Shown: positions 33,044 to 45,826, numbered from the stretch's first letter. The stretch: 64,000 bases of DNA from Cunninghamia lanceolata (GCA_027924645.1 BSBN01001017.1:11868501-11932500), one strand, 5' to 3'. The notes: generated by a model from the sequence alone, not told the origin. Numbers and translations: made by a program.

Positions 33044-36000
33044 TGTTGACGACTGTTTTGATGCAATCATAACAATAAGTTAAAATTCACATATAATGAA
33101 CTGAAACTATACTTGAAAGATAAGAAGGAATCATTTGAGATTCAACTAATCCCAAGTCTACAATGGTTCGGTTGGTCAAGTTCAGTTGGTCAATGTGAAG
33201 CTGTAATGTTCAAGGGGCCTTACGTAGTTTAGGTTTGTTTGATGGCTTACTAGACTAAGAATATGCAAAAAGGTCATAGATTTCAACAAGTATTCTGTTC
33301 ATTTGCATACAAGTGTTACTGTGCTGCAAGTTTCAGAGGGTTTTCTTGAATTTTTTTGCAGCTTTCTTCTTTATCTACTTATGAAAACTGTCTACTTATA
33401 GCTCTGTTATACCTGCTTCTTCAAATTTGAGACAATTTCCTTTAGATTTCTACGTTTTCAGCTAAATATTTCAGATGGGTTGGGAAAAGTTAGAAAGATC
33501 TAATCTATACCTCATTAATCTACCGAAGGATCTAATTGTTTCTGTTATGCACTATGTAAACACTACAGTAATTTGATCAAATCCACAGTAAAAACCTTAA
33601 ATGTAAGTTCTGAGCATTTTCACAAACATACATTTAAAATTGCAAGCTCTCAAAGAAAATATTTCAAAATACAAAGAAGGGCAGGAGAACACTCAGAAGA
33701 TAGATGCAGAACTCCAGATTCTATTGTATTAGAAACGAATAGTCATACATGATTTACAATGTAAGAATGACTCTTAGTTTCATTGATCATACTACAGAGA
33801 ACTTACAAGCTTTACAGATACAGTAAGGCAGCCAGACATTCCACGCGCACCTTATTGCAGACAAACAGGTGACCTCCTTTTTCTACTTCTAAACTATGCT
33901 AAGCTAACTTGCTGTGTTTTCCTAGAATCCCTGTTGTAACCCCTAAAATCCCTGTTGTAAAGTATTACAGTGTAGAGAGGCACAATATAAAGACATTCTG
34001 ATTGTCCTCACTACAGCAAAAAACCTAACTGAACCCCTGGTTCAAACCCCTGGTTACAACAATAAATGCAGGTGAACCAGCTCTCAAAAATATCTCTGAG
34101 CAGTGTCAAATCTGGGTGAAATATTGCCCCTTCTGAGAAGTTCCGGCAGCTGGGTAATAACTTCTGTTTGCCTGTTACAGTAATACCTTCAGCTGCAACC
34201 TTGTTCTTTACTTGAATGGCCTTGACTTTTCACATTTCATCCTTATCTTCTTGCTCCTGAGATCAGATCTTCTGCCTCTATGAGGTCACTGTGTTGACTT
34301 TCCAGCTGCTTCCCCAACTGCAAGCCTGCAAGACAAGACAAGCAATAAGTATTTCATTTATCACATAAATAGCATGAAATTAAAATAACCGTTTAAACCC
34401 AGGTGACTGCGCAAGATTGTGGAAATCAGATCCAGAATACTCTCAAAACGCGTCCAAAATGCGCTCAGACTGCTCAAAATTCATCAGGTCAACTATCGCT
34501 GACCAGGAAAATGCCACAGGCGCCAAAAAAAACACTTTAAAATTCCACCGCTTCATTTCCCGCCCATCGGCATGACTATCGCTAACGGCGTGTCAAAAAA
34601 AACATGTTGGCCGACATTCACTTCATCGTCATGATATTCTGGAAATATGATGCTCTCCCTCCTGAAGGTCCAGATGACGTCATCATGATATTTCGCTTCT
34701 GCATATTGGAGAAAAGAACAACATCATCATCATCATCATGTTGAAGAAGAATAGGAGGATATGAATATGATCATGCTGCCGAGGAAAGGAAAATGATGGT
34801 GACGTCATCATGATATTCGGGCTTCATTGAAATGCTAAGGATGACGTCATCATCATGTTCAGATAAGATCAGGGGATAATTGTGATATTGGGTCACCTAA
34901 GAAGCATGATCAGGATGATGAATGTAATATGACCCTTTTTGCGGCCAAGGCAACCCTCTCGAAAGATCAGGATGATATTTGCTTTTGTCAAACTTAGAAT
35001 AAGACGTCATCATCATATTCGGGAACCGGATTGTGCTTTGGAAAATATCCTGCCGAAGGGAAAATGTGATGATGATGATCATCAGGATATTTGCAAAAGG
35101 TTGTATTTCTCGGTAGGAGGACTTCACGAAATGTCGGGTGAACAAACAAGATCATGATGATCTTGACAATATGACAGGATAAAAAATATGATGATGACCC
35201 ACCTCATCGAATTATCATGATGATGTCATCATCATATTTCGTCTTCGGAGCACAAGGATGAGTTGAGGTCATCATGATATTTGCGCTAGGGTGATATTGT
35301 AAAATATGATCATGCTGTTGAGGAATGGAATATCACCCTCTTCTTAAAAGACAGGGTGATCATCATGATATTTCGCTAACCGGAGATCAGGAGGATATGA
35401 ACATGATGATCCTCTTTATCGAATTATGATGATGATGTCTCCATCACTTAGCGAATTTCAGCGAATGACCCTCTTTGTGAAAGATCAGGATGATATGAAG
35501 TCGTCATCATCATATTCGGGAACTTCAGCAAATATCATGATGATGACCCTCTGATAGGTTTATAACATGTGCATGCGAATATGCCGAAGGTGGATTTTCT
35601 AAGTCAGGGTGATCTGATAATATCATCATGATATTATAAGATCGGGCGATGCAAAAATATCATGATGATGCTTGCGATACAAAGACCGCTCGACGGGGAA
35701 TCCACCGTGACTTAAGGTTGACGTCATCATGATATTTGGACCTCAGGATATTATCGGGGGGGGCTTTTCAAATATGATGATGATGTCCTCATGTAACCAA
35801 AACCGAGTATATGACCCTCCTAAAAAATCATGATGCTGATGATGCGCCTAAGGCCATTTGACGGGTAAAGGGCACTACCACCTAAGATTGACGTCCAGAT
35901 ATTGCGACTGCATGATTTTTATCGGGTGATAGACCAAGATCATGATGACCTTGACAACATGACTTAGGATATAAAAATATGATGATCCTCCTGCGAATAT

Positions 36001-36316
36001 CAGGTTTGACCAAGACTTTGACCGTGCATAACTTTCACATATGGACGAATTTTCAAGTGAAGTAAAAGGCAAACCTGCATGGAATTTCGAGCTCTTTCTA
36101 AATATGAGGTCATAGAAACAAAATATGAACTTTGACAAACTGACCTCATGATGATGACCTACTTCATCCAATATCATGATGATGATGCACCTGACCTTCA
36201 TTTTTACCAAACCGCCAGAAAGCAGAAAAACACAAGCAGAAGCAAAAAGCAAAACATCAGCAGGGGTCCCCATTTTGCTAAGGAGCATAATGGGGCGTGT
36301 TGTGAACATCACAACA
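33044..36316 (-). promoter_or_regulatory. 5' LTR and promoter region of the OTA element (3,273 bp)
   Basis: In element sense the first 1.6 kb (36,150 down to 34,620) carries the CATCATGATAT and TGACGTCA array. E2F-like sites follow at 34,556-34,564 and 34,520-34,528, and a weak TATA-like TATTTAT near 34,365. It differs from the 3' LTR mostly by transitions, by a roughly 40-bp block near 34,470-34,510 and by lacking a 12-bp GATCATGATCAG-type repeat. Confidence 0.85.
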
Positions 36317-36321
36317 ACAGG

Positions 36322-38073
36322 GCCGTACTAGGCCGTACTGTTGTTATAAAATTAAAAAATATAGTTTTTTAGCAGACAAATAGGGAAATAAGGAAAGTTT
36401 TTTCTTTATTCAACTTTCTCCAAGTGCCTCGAGTATTTTGAGGCTTTTTTAAACCTTTCCCTCTTAAATTCCAATGGTCATCAACTACATTTATCAAAAT
36501 TGACCTTTGATCTTCCACGTGACATCACTATTACAAAGCAATATTGGACAAAATTGCATGCTTAGGGCTTAAATGAGACAAATACATTGGAGATGGTCTT
36601 ATTTAGACCTTATTGCATCACTCATGTGCTTAAGCACACACCAAACCAACTATATATATTATTTACATCATTTGACCCCTATTAACTAGGTGCTCCTGCA
36701 CAAACTAGGGGTGTCCCTGATATACACAAGGTATGAGGGGCCCAAATCTATGAACACTTTCTCGTTGAAGGGATGTGGTAGAAGTGTAACCGAATACCAC
36801 TTCACCTTGTGTTCGAAATCACCCAGGGCCACAAGGTTGTCCCAATGACTACGTAGCTAGATTGAGGTACAGGTTTCACTCTCCTCCCTTTGATATACCC
36901 TGCCAAAACACATGGTTGAGGTTGTCCCTAGGGGTGGTGAAATCCCTTAGCAGGCCCCTTTGAAGGGTTAACAAAAGTGAATCAAGTGTGGTCTTCTTTA
37001 TCTCTAAGATCACCTTGCAGTGCGAGGAGAGAGCATACACACACACACACATGATTCACACTCACGATTGTTAATTGACCTTAGAAAATCAAAATGTGTG
37101 ATCAAACAGTTCAATCACTTGTTCTTTTTAGATCCCCAAATCAAGATGTGATGGAAGACACTTGTTTGTTTTAGCTTGTTTTTTTATGTGTGATTTTAAA
37201 CCCAAAATCTAAATGTGTTTGCAAACAATGATTGAGAGATGAGAGATAGAATATGTGCACCTAATTGTTTTCTCTTTCCAAGTTGCTATTTATGTTGATG
37301 CCCCTATTGTTCCAGCTCCTTAGATGCCCCTAAAAATCAGCAATATAGGAAGAAACACCAACTTGCAAGCAAAAGTGGATTAGTGCAAAATGATGTGATT
37401 TGTTAAAAATATGATAATTAATGACCTGATACAAGAAAATAAGTTGTAAAAATAGAAAGGACATGAAATTCTATGCATTTTTAAATAAAAATTTTCTGAA
37501 AAAGGACATGTTTTGCTCTAGATATGTGCTTTTTAAGTTTGAAGGAAAGCTGATGTTTGACAGAAATTACCTAATGAAATGGTGAAATTACCTAATGGTA
37601 CCTGCTCCACTATGAAGCTTGTCAAATTAGCTTTCCAATGACTATAAAAATTTAAAAGTCTGACATGATTTGCAAAAGTTATGGTAGTTTTAAAAAGAAA
37701 ACTATTTTAAGCTTTAAAAAACACTATTCACGCCCTGAAAACACTATTCACTACCTAAAAATACTGTTAATGGCTAGATGTACTATTCACTTCCTGAAAA
37801 ACATTGTTCACTAGTGGAAAGCACTGTTTCATTCCCCTATAGACATTTGTTTAAATTTGACTTGCAACAAAAATGGTCAAATTATATGTTTTTCTTCATC
37901 TCCTGGCCCTTCTGGATGCAACCGCGATGTCTGTTTTAGCCCAGGTCACCTGTAATAATCACTTGAAAAACTTCACAAACTAGGGTTAGAAAAAGCTACA
38001 AATTTTTACTACAAAAACTTGCAAAATCATAAGATTTGATCAGGTGAAGTGGGTCCCACTGGGTGTGCCAGAA
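36322..38073. other. Non-coding, probably the interior of a truncated minus-strand retroelement
   Basis: No coding sequence is supported. It contains a short (AC)n tract near 37,036-37,050, a 20-bp tandem repeat at 37,721-37,840, and just before 38,074 a primer-site-like sequence in minus sense. It starts right after the OTA target duplication with a twofold GGCCGTACT repeat (about 36,321-36,339). Confidence 0.5.
37721..37840. repeat. 20-bp degenerate tandem repeat, six units
   Basis: Units start every 20 bases (37,721; 37,741; 37,761; 37,781; 37,801; 37,821), with consensus near ACACTATTCACTNCCTGAAA. Similarity drops in units three and six. Confidence 0.65.
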
Positions 38074-38988
38074 TGTAGATGAGAAAATTTGGACAAAAGA
38101 AAGATAAAACAATAAACATGCAATACCTTGATCCAAATCCTTCAAATACCTCAGATGTTGATGCATGCATATTGGATTGATGTAGCTGATTTGATGTTAA
38201 TTGCTCACGTTTGCAACATAATGTTAATAAGATGAAGATTTGATGAAAGAAGATAATAGATGAGGATGGATGAAAGATTGAATGATGCAAATGTTTCAAA
38301 GTCATTTTGATAGCGTAAGGATATGAAACTCAATGCATACCAATGGCTTATGAGAGGCCATATTTATAGGCAAGGGCTGATTTTTGATATGGAAGGAAGA
38401 AGATTTGATAAGATAAGATTTGATTTAATTTTGATTTTTGCTTTATTTGACAAAAGAGGAAATAAAACAAGATAAGATAGGATTTAAAAAGATAGAAAGA
38501 GATTTGATTTTTTTGTTTTAAAGGAAATAAATCCTAAAAAAAGATGAGAGGGATAATTGGTAAATTATCTAATTAAATAAATTAATTAGATACACATGAG
38601 TTTAATTTTGGAAAGAAAGTGAGATCTTTTTAGGATTTTGAATTAATTAAATAAATATTTAATTTGTTTAATTAATTTTGGATTGTGCTAAGAGATAATG
38701 TGGAAAGATAATTAAATAAAAAAATAATTATTTAATTATAGGAAAATAGATAAATGACTAATTAAATAATTAAAAATAATTATTTAATTAGAGGGGATAA
38801 ATGGCCATGAACAATTAAATAAATAAAATTTATTTAATTATAGAAGAAGGGATTGTGGGATAGAAAAGGGTGAAATTAGTCAAATAAATAAGATTTATTT
38901 AACTAATTAGGTGATGACATGGGTAGCTAGGGCAAAACATACTACAAGATGTAATGGTGCAAAAGATGGACATTTTTGGGTGTCTACA
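38074..38988 (-). mobile_element. Orphan LTR of a minus-strand retroelement (915 bp)
   Basis: The ends TGTAGATGAG and GGGTGTCTACA form the usual short inverted TG...CA termini. Just left of it, in minus sense, lies TGGCACACCCAGTGGGACCC, a primer-site-like sequence, so this would be a 5' LTR with its element extending to the left. No partner LTR was seen between 36,322 and 38,073. The flanks (CAGAA left, ATCAT right) are not a target duplication, which argues against a solo LTR. The interior is very rich in AATTAAATAAAT. Confidence 0.6.
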
Positions 38989-39817
38989 ATCATTAGGCTA
39001 CCCATTTATCCACTTCAAGACAAGCTGATGCTTTGGGAGAAAAGGGATTCCTTCAATCTGTGGGTTCAAAACATCATCACCATTTGTAGTTGGAGTGCTG
39101 GATGAAGTTAGAGTTGCTTGACATTGCTACATCAAGGATGGTTGTACATTTATGCTTAGATTATATTTATTTTTGTGTGGTGGAGCACTATTGCATATGT
39201 AGAGTTTTGAAGCATGTTGCCTATTCAAATGTATATTTATACAATGGCTGTGTTATTGGAAATTCTATTGTATTATTGAGGGCATTGATATTATACGTCT
39301 TGTAAAGACCTTTAGCATAATCATCCACACTAGATTTGTAATGGAAGGCACTAGTTTATATTTCTATGTGTGCATGTGTGTGAATTGATCTTGTAAAGTA
39401 TGAGAAATGTTGTGGCTCACATTATGGGGTTGTTTATACATTTACCTTTTCATGCTTTGTAAATGAGAATATTATACAAAACAACTAAACCTTTTTAACA
39501 ATGAAGCTTATTTATTATGTTAAAAACCCTTTGAGTGGTTAGAGCATCTAAATGTATTGTTTTAGATTTTTCGTAGCTTTAAAACATAGATCATTAATTG
39601 ATGTGATCAAATTTGATAATATGAATTAGCCTAGTAGATAATTTATATGTATAGTCACATTCATGACTATCTCAAAGCATGTTGAACTTCAAATGGGCAT
39701 AACATCTTCATAAAATGTCTTTTCAATGCCCATGAGTATTTATTAAAAAAGATATAACCCACATTTATACATAAAATGAAGATAACACCCAATTAAGTCA
39801 CACTTCTTGTTACCAAC
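38989..39817. other. No gene seen
   Basis: AT-rich, without a supported ORF. The last five bases, CCAAC, are the target duplication of the next element. The sequence resumes at 45,285. Confidence 0.5.
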
Positions 39818-40579
39818 TATCACAACTCAATATTTTGAAATTTGAATTTGAAAGAAAATTAAATGAGAGAAAAATAGATTCATTTAAAAATACAAAGAAT
39901 AAACAAATTTCAACAAGAGACTACAATTCTAGAAAGAGCATTAATGAGGAACCTTCCCTCCATTTCTCAAATCAAGACCAGAATTTATGAGGTGAATCCA
40001 TTTTTCCTCCTTCAAATTTATTACATTGGAAAATTTGAGGATGCATTGAAGAGTTGCAAGTCCATTTTCCACACAAATTGAATGGCAACTTAGAAAATGG
40101 TGAGGTACATTTATGATGGAGACTTGACCGAAGACTTGGAACTTCCTCCCTAAAGGTTGCAATTTTCTATAAATTTCATGGGATGTTGGGAAGAAAAATA
40201 GGAAGAAGAGAGAGGGAGACATTCTGTCAAAGAGCAGAGCAAAATGATTCCTGTCCTCTTTAGCCCATTAGGCTGTTATGTTTATGTATCCCAGATTGGA
40301 TAGAGTATTGGTCCGTTAGACCCACTAGGCCTTTTGGCCATTGATTGTTCTACCCGAATCAAGTAGCGATAAGGTCCATTTGACCTGGTTCTGTATGAAC
40401 CTATTTGCCCAAAGGATAGAAGAGCCCGGGTGGCTTAAGAATGTTCTGATTTGAACATATGGCCCGTTTTGGCCAAAGTTTTCCTGAGTACTCAATCAAT
40501 GTCTTGATATATCTCATAAGAACTTGTTAATAAAGTAAAATTTTTGAAAATTCAAGTTTGGACCAAGCGGGTCCTTACA
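39818..40579 (+). repeat. Left LTR of the gag-less chromovirus (762 bp)
   Basis: It pairs with 44,535-45,279. It begins TATCACAAC where the right LTR has TGTCACAAC, so the canonical TG has mutated to TA. Confidence 0.9.
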
Positions 40580-40581
40580 TG

Positions 40582-40597
40582 TGGTATCAAAGCAGAG
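40582..40597 (+). other. Primer-binding site (initiator Met tRNA type)
   Basis: TGGTATCAAAGCAGAG follows the left LTR by two bases. Confidence 0.85.
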
Positions 40598-41577
40598 GTA
40601 AGTATGCAGCCAAACCCAAATCTAGGTGAAATTTTTGTGCTATTGGTTTTAAACTCTTGTTGGAGATAAATCTTAGCATGTATGGAATCGGCCAAATTTG
40701 TTTGATGAATGTTTTTAACCATTTTATTTCAAATAGGGTGAAGCATCTAACTGACAAATTGTATGTATGCGAATAGGATTGTTGGTTGCTCAAGAGAGTC
40801 ATCTGTTCATTTTGTTTAATAATGACACTATTTTGTAATTAGAAATGTTCATACTCACCAGGTCTTTTGTTCTGTATTCTCTTTTGTTTGGAGTTTTGAG
40901 TTTACACTGGTTGATCATAGATGTTTGAAAGTTTTTTTTTAAGCCATTTCATGTGACCCTGCAGCCATTGCATTCCATGATTCAACCTTTCTTGAAGGAT
41001 TTTGTCAAAAATATTCATGTCTTTTCTGCATACATGCCTAACCAAGCATTTTTTTCTTCTTTCTATTATGCTTTGAAAGAAGCTCATACTCTATTCCCAG
41101 CGCCCATTTTGGGACAATCAGGGGGATGTTGACCAAGGTTTTACACTTGCTAAAATTGCATTCGCTTGGAAGTTTCAAACTGCATTTCTACAGATCTATT
41201 TTGTGTGATCCTGTAATTCATTAGGCAACGTTTCTTTGAGGGATTTTGTCAAACTGTCAATGTGTCTACCAGGGCACTTGCAATTTCCTCCTCTAAATCG
41301 CCCTTCCATAATGCTTTAACCAAAAACTGTACCCAAAACCCTATTCTAATCACTTTCCAGAATTGCAGGAATTAGCATATATTATGTGTTCGAATAATAT
41401 TATTAAAAAAAAAATGTTTAGATAGTTAAGATTAAATCATAAAATCACCAAGTTCCATCAGGTTGAGTTTGAACAAATGTTTTATAAAAAAAATTATCTC
41501 TGTTTTCTTTAATCAATTGCAGACGAAACAAATCATAAAGTTCTATGTATAATCTATATTACAATGGTGACTGTTTA
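40598..41577. other. Leader of the gag-less chromovirus, no coding sequence
   Basis: About 1 kb between primer site and RT lacks gag or protease motifs in any frame. Two degenerate copies of a segment with TGTGAYCCTG and GGATTTTGTCAAA lie about 240 bp apart (near 40,955 and 41,199). It either replaced gag or is an old leader retained after a deletion. Confidence 0.55.
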
Positions 41578-43128
41578 GGAACTGCACCTATATCCAAAGC
41601 ACCATATAGGATGAACACCACAGAACTCCAAGAGTTAAAAATATAGTTTCAAGAATTGCTAGAGAAAGGATTGATAAGGCCTAGTGTATCACCTTGGGGA
41701 GCACCAGTCATATTTGTAAAGAAGAAGGATGGGACATTAAGGTTGTGCATTGACTACAGAATGTTGAATAAGGCCACTGTGAAGAACAGATATCCCTTGC
41801 CTCGTATTGATGATCTATTTGACCAAATGCGAGGAGCCTCAGTGTTCTCCAAAATTGATCTCCGCTTGGGCTATCACCAATTGAGGATAAAAGAAGAAGA
41901 CATCCCAAAAATAGCATTTAGGACTAGGTATGACCACTATGAATTCACTGTAGTTCCATTTGGGCTAACGAATGCTCCAACTGCCTTTATGAATCTTATG
42001 AATAGTGTGTTCCATGATTTTCTGGATAAGTTTGTGATTGTGTTTCTGGATGACATTTTAATATATTCTAAGGATGAAGAGGAACACTTAGCCCATCTAC
42101 AGGTAGTCTTACAAAGGTTGCAAAAGCATAAGTTGTTTGGGAAGTTATCCAAATGCTCCTTCTTTGAAAAGAGAGTACACTATTTAGGGCATATCATTTC
42201 GGCCGAAGGTATAGCGGTAGATCCTGATAAAGTAAAAGCCATCACTGAATGGCCTATCCCTACAAATGTGACAGAAGTGAGAAGTTTTATGGGATTGGCA
42301 GGGTACTACAGAAAGTTTGTGAAAGACTTTTCAAGGATAGCCAATCCAATCACATCCTTGCAAAAGAAGAACAAAAAGTTCATTTGGACTGAACAGTGTG
42401 ATAAGGCATTTCAAGTACTGAAGGAAAAGCTAACGTCACCTCCAATTCTAAAAGTACCTGACCCTAATGGTAACTTCACAGTAGTAATAGATGCATCTAT
42501 AGAAGGACTAGGAGGAGTTCTTTTCCAAGAGGAAGGAGTAGTGGCTTATGAATCACGAAAACTAAAAATCCATGAAGTCAATTACGCCCCCCATGACCTT
42601 GAACTTGCAGCCATAGTTCATGCCTTGCAAAAATGGAGACATTTCTTGTTGGGAAAACCATTTGAGCTTAAAACAGACCATCAAGGATTAAAACATATCT
42701 TCACTCAACCTCATTTGAATGCAAGACAAAGAAGGTGGTTAGAGTTCCTAAGTGAGTATGATTTTGATATTCAATATATCAAGGGGAAAGAAAATAGGGT
42801 GGCCGATGCTCTCAGCAGGAGGAGACATATAATGGCCATATCCAACTTGCACATAGACCTGAAGCAACAAATACTCTCTGAGCAGAAACATGACCCATGG
42901 TACGCTCAGGTTAAGACATCTCTAGCTAACACCTTTGTGGAACCTAAGTATTTGGATTATGCTTTTGATTATGATGGACTAATGAGGTGCCAGGGAAGAA
43001 TATACATTCCTGATAATGCAGAACTAAGGGGTATGATTTTGACAGAGGCACATAAGGCTCCATATTTAGGACATCCAGGAGTGAATAAGAAGTATGCTGA
43101 CCTCAAAAGAATATATTTTTGACCAGGC
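41578..43128 (+). pseudogene. RT and RNase H of the gag-less chromovirus
   Basis: Coding begins at ISKAPYRM, the usual RT start. A TAG follows at 41,644-41,646, then a 488-codon open stretch to a TGA at 43,120-43,122. RT shows [20 protein letters not shown] and FLDD (residues 130-133 of the open stretch). RNase H shows [24 protein letters not shown] and VADALSRR, all four acidic positions present. The TGA sits where tryptophan is expected (RIYF-stop-PGM). RT and RNase H would copy element RNA to DNA in the particle. Confidence 0.88.
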
Positions 43129-44295
43129 ATGAAGAAGGATGTGGTAGACACAGTTGCCAGATGCCTAGAATGTCAAAGAGTTAAGGCAGAACATGTGCAC
43201 CCAGCAGGGCTTCTTTATCCACATGATGTACCTTTCTATAAATGGCAAGTCATAAGTATGGATTTTGTCCAAGGGCTACCAATGACATCTCATAGGCATA
43301 ATTGCATTTTGGTGGTAGTGGATAAACTCACTAAAGTTCCCCACTTCATACCAGGAAACCTAACAGATGATGCACCAGCAGTAGCAAAAAGGTTCATAAA
43401 GGAAATTTTTAGGTTGCATGGAATTCCTGAGAAAATAATCTCTGATAGAGATGCAAAGTTTACTTCTAGATTTTGGACCACATTGCAGGCTGCCTTAGGA
43501 ACACAGTTGAATTTCAACACAGCCTATCATCCTGAGACAGATGGACAGACAGAAAGAACCAACCAAATTTTGGAAGACCTCCTTCGTATGTATTGCACGG
43601 ATCAACAGACTAAATGGGAGGAATATTTGCCATTATTTGAGTTTGCCTATAACAATTCCTTCCAAGCAGCAATAGGTATGGCGCCCTTTGAAGATCTCTA
43701 TGGGAGACCTTGTCGAACACCTTTGAGTTGGGATAAACTAGAAGATAGGATCCTAGTTGGCCCTGAATTGTTGAAGGATATGGATAATCAGGTGCAACTT
43801 ATTCGACAGAGGTTGAAGGAAGCCTCGGATCGCCAGAAAAGTTATGTAGATAAGAATAGGACACCCAGAAGATTTCAAGTTGGTGAAAAAGTGTTCCTAA
43901 GAGTTCGACCTCATAAAAGTTCCATCTCTTTTGGAAGGAAGTCAAAGCTAGTTCCTCGCTATGTCAGGCCTTTTGAAGTACTTGAGGAAATCAATCCTAT
44001 AGCTTACCGCTTGGCCTTACCTCTAGTGCTGAGCCAAATTCATGATCTATTCCATGTATCCTTGTTAAAAAAGTATAGACCTGACCCTAAGCATATTCTT
44101 AATTGGAATGCCCTGCAGGTGGAGGAACCCGGTACAATAACAATAGAGCCATGCAGAGTCATCGAGAGGCGCCAGTTCCAGCTCCGCAATTGGACAGTGG
44201 ACCAATCTAAAGTCCAGTGGGACCAGTATTCCCCTGAGAATGCTACATGGGAAGACACAGTGGAAATGCAACGGTTCTATCCACACTTATTTTGA
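43129..44295 (+). pseudogene. Integrase and chromodomain-like tail of the gag-less chromovirus
   Basis: A 388-codon stretch in the same frame as RT contains CLECQ of the zinc region, SMDFVQGLP (D45), ISDRDAKF (D106) and QTERTNQ (E142), giving D, D35E spacing. The C-terminus shows a GPF/Y-like region (LVPRYVRPFEVLE) and a chromodomain-like end (VQWDQYSPENATWE, FYPHLF). The stop is at 44,293. Apart from the shared upstream TGA it is undamaged. Confidence 0.88.
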
Positions 44296-44534
44296 ATACA
44301 CTCTAATTATTTATAAGCTCGACAAACTTCAAATTTTGCTTAAAGACAATGATGTTGAGATGATACAGACACTTATGCTTAGATAATACTCCTTGTTATC
44401 TTTATCTATGTTAAACTATTTAACCTACCTTGTTGAAGGATGGAATTTAAAGTAGGCAAGTATATTTATTTCTATATGTTTTAATCTTATTTCTAACATG
44501 CATCGAGACGATGCATAAATTTAGGGGAGAAGGA

Positions 44535-45279
44535 TGTCACAACTCAATATTTTAAAATTTGAATTTGAAAGAAAATTAAATGAGAGAAAAATAGATTCAT
44601 TTAAAAATACAAAGAATAAACAAATTTCAACAATAGACTACAATTCTAGAAAGAGCATTAATGAGGAACCTTCCCTCCATTTCTCAAGTCAAGACCAGAA
44701 TTTATGAGGTGAATCCATTTTTCCTCCTTCAAATTTATTACATTGGAAAATTTGAGGATGCATTGAAGAGTTGCAAGTCCATTTTCCACACAAATTGAAT
44801 GGCAACTTAGAAAATGGAGAGGTGCATTAATGATGGAGACTTGACTGAAGACTTGGAACTTCCTCCCTAAAGGTTGCAATTTTCTATAAATTTCATGGGA
44901 TGTTGGGAAGAAAAACAGGAAGAAGAGAGAGGGAGACATTTTGTCAAAGAGCAGAGCAAAATGATTCTTGTCCTCTTTAGTCCATTAGGTTGTTATGTTT
45001 ATGTATCCTGGATTGGATAGAGTATTGGTCTGTTGGACCCACTAGGCCTTTTGGCCATTGATTGTTCTACCCGAATCAGGTAGTGATAAGGTCCGTTTGA
45101 CCTGGTTCTGTATGAACCTATTTGCCCAAAGGATAGAAGAGCCCAAGTGGCTTAAGAATGTTCTGATTTGAACATATGGCCCATTTTGGCCGAAGTTTTC
45201 CTGAGTACTCAATCAATGTCTTGATATATCTCATAAGAACTTGTTAATAAAGTAAAATTTTACCAAGTGGGTCCTTACA
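44535..45279 (+). repeat. Right LTR of the gag-less chromovirus (745 bp)
   Basis: It is preceded by AGGGGAGAAGGA and followed by the CCAAC target duplication. It lacks 17 bp present in the left LTR near 40,548-40,565. Confidence 0.9.
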
Positions 45280-45284
45280 CCAAC

Positions 45285-45826
45285 GATTTTTCTATCTTTT
45301 TATTCCTAAATATTTCCACTCATCCAAATGCATGTCTTTTGATTCCATATAGATTTAAAACAAATCATGGGTGGCATGAAACCTCAACCTTGTTGCTTAG
45401 CCACAACCTATGAGTTGTAGTAGCATTAAATGATTTAAGTAGAGATAGACAATATTATATGATTTAGATGAATAATGTGAGAACCCAATTTCATCAAGGA
45501 TTAATAACTTAGTCAGAATTGTTCTGAGCTATTATATTCTCTACTTTTTTTATTAAAGTATCTTATTGTAACTTGTTTTCCCATTATGCTTCATAAAATA
45601 TAGTCATGGGAATGTTCCTACATCTTGCCTTGGCTTGAATATTAGTAAAATTAGAATCTAGTATTTTGTTGCAATATAGACACCTCTCTATGTTCTACCA
45701 AGATAGTATAGTTTTGAAGTTAAACTCTTGATATTATGTATTGAAATGATAATAGTAAACAAGATGACCATATTTTGGATAAATCAAACAAAGAGTTAAT
45801 TTTCATATGTTTCCAGGGTCAATTCT
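45285..45826. other. No gene seen
   Basis: AT-rich sequence between two LTR elements, ending with the ATTCT target duplication at 45,822-45,826. Confidence 0.5.

Larger units (their letters stand above)
21930..36316 (-). mobile_element. OTA (Tat/Athila-like) Ty3/Gypsy retrotransposon with dual RNase H, 14.4 kb
   Basis: LTRs at 21,930-25,184 and 33,044-36,316 share ends TGTTGACGACTG and CATCACAACA on the plus strand. The 5-bp target duplication ACAGG is at 21,925-21,929 and 36,317-36,321. The coding strand is minus: 5' LTR on the right, primer site 33,025-33,037, gag, protease, an archaeal-type RNase H, RT, a classical RNase H and integrase, then 1 kb non-coding before the 3' LTR. By eye the LTRs differ at about 46 sites (1.4%), mostly transitions, so it is the youngest insertion here. 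No chromodomain is present, as expected for OTA elements. Confidence 0.93.
39818..45279 (+). mobile_element. Chromovirus-like Ty3/Gypsy element lacking gag and protease, 5.5 kb
   Basis: LTRs at 39,818-40,579 (762 bp) and 44,535-45,279 (745 bp) run from TRTCACAACTCAA to GTCCTTACA, with target duplication CCAAC at 39,813-39,817 and 45,280-45,284. Primer site TGGTATCAAAGCAGAG is at 40,582-40,597 and polypurine tract AGGGGAGAAGGA just before the right LTR. RT, RNase H and integrase are present, but coding starts abruptly at RT near 41,578. About 25 differences (3.4%) separate the LTRs, plus a 17-bp deletion in the right one. The tail resembles Tekay/Del-type chromodomains; the lineage is tentative. 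Confidence 0.9.

Noticed and set aside
38074..38988. Solo LTR
   Set aside because: The flanking five bases do not match and a primer-site-like sequence adjoins one end, so a truncated element is more likely.
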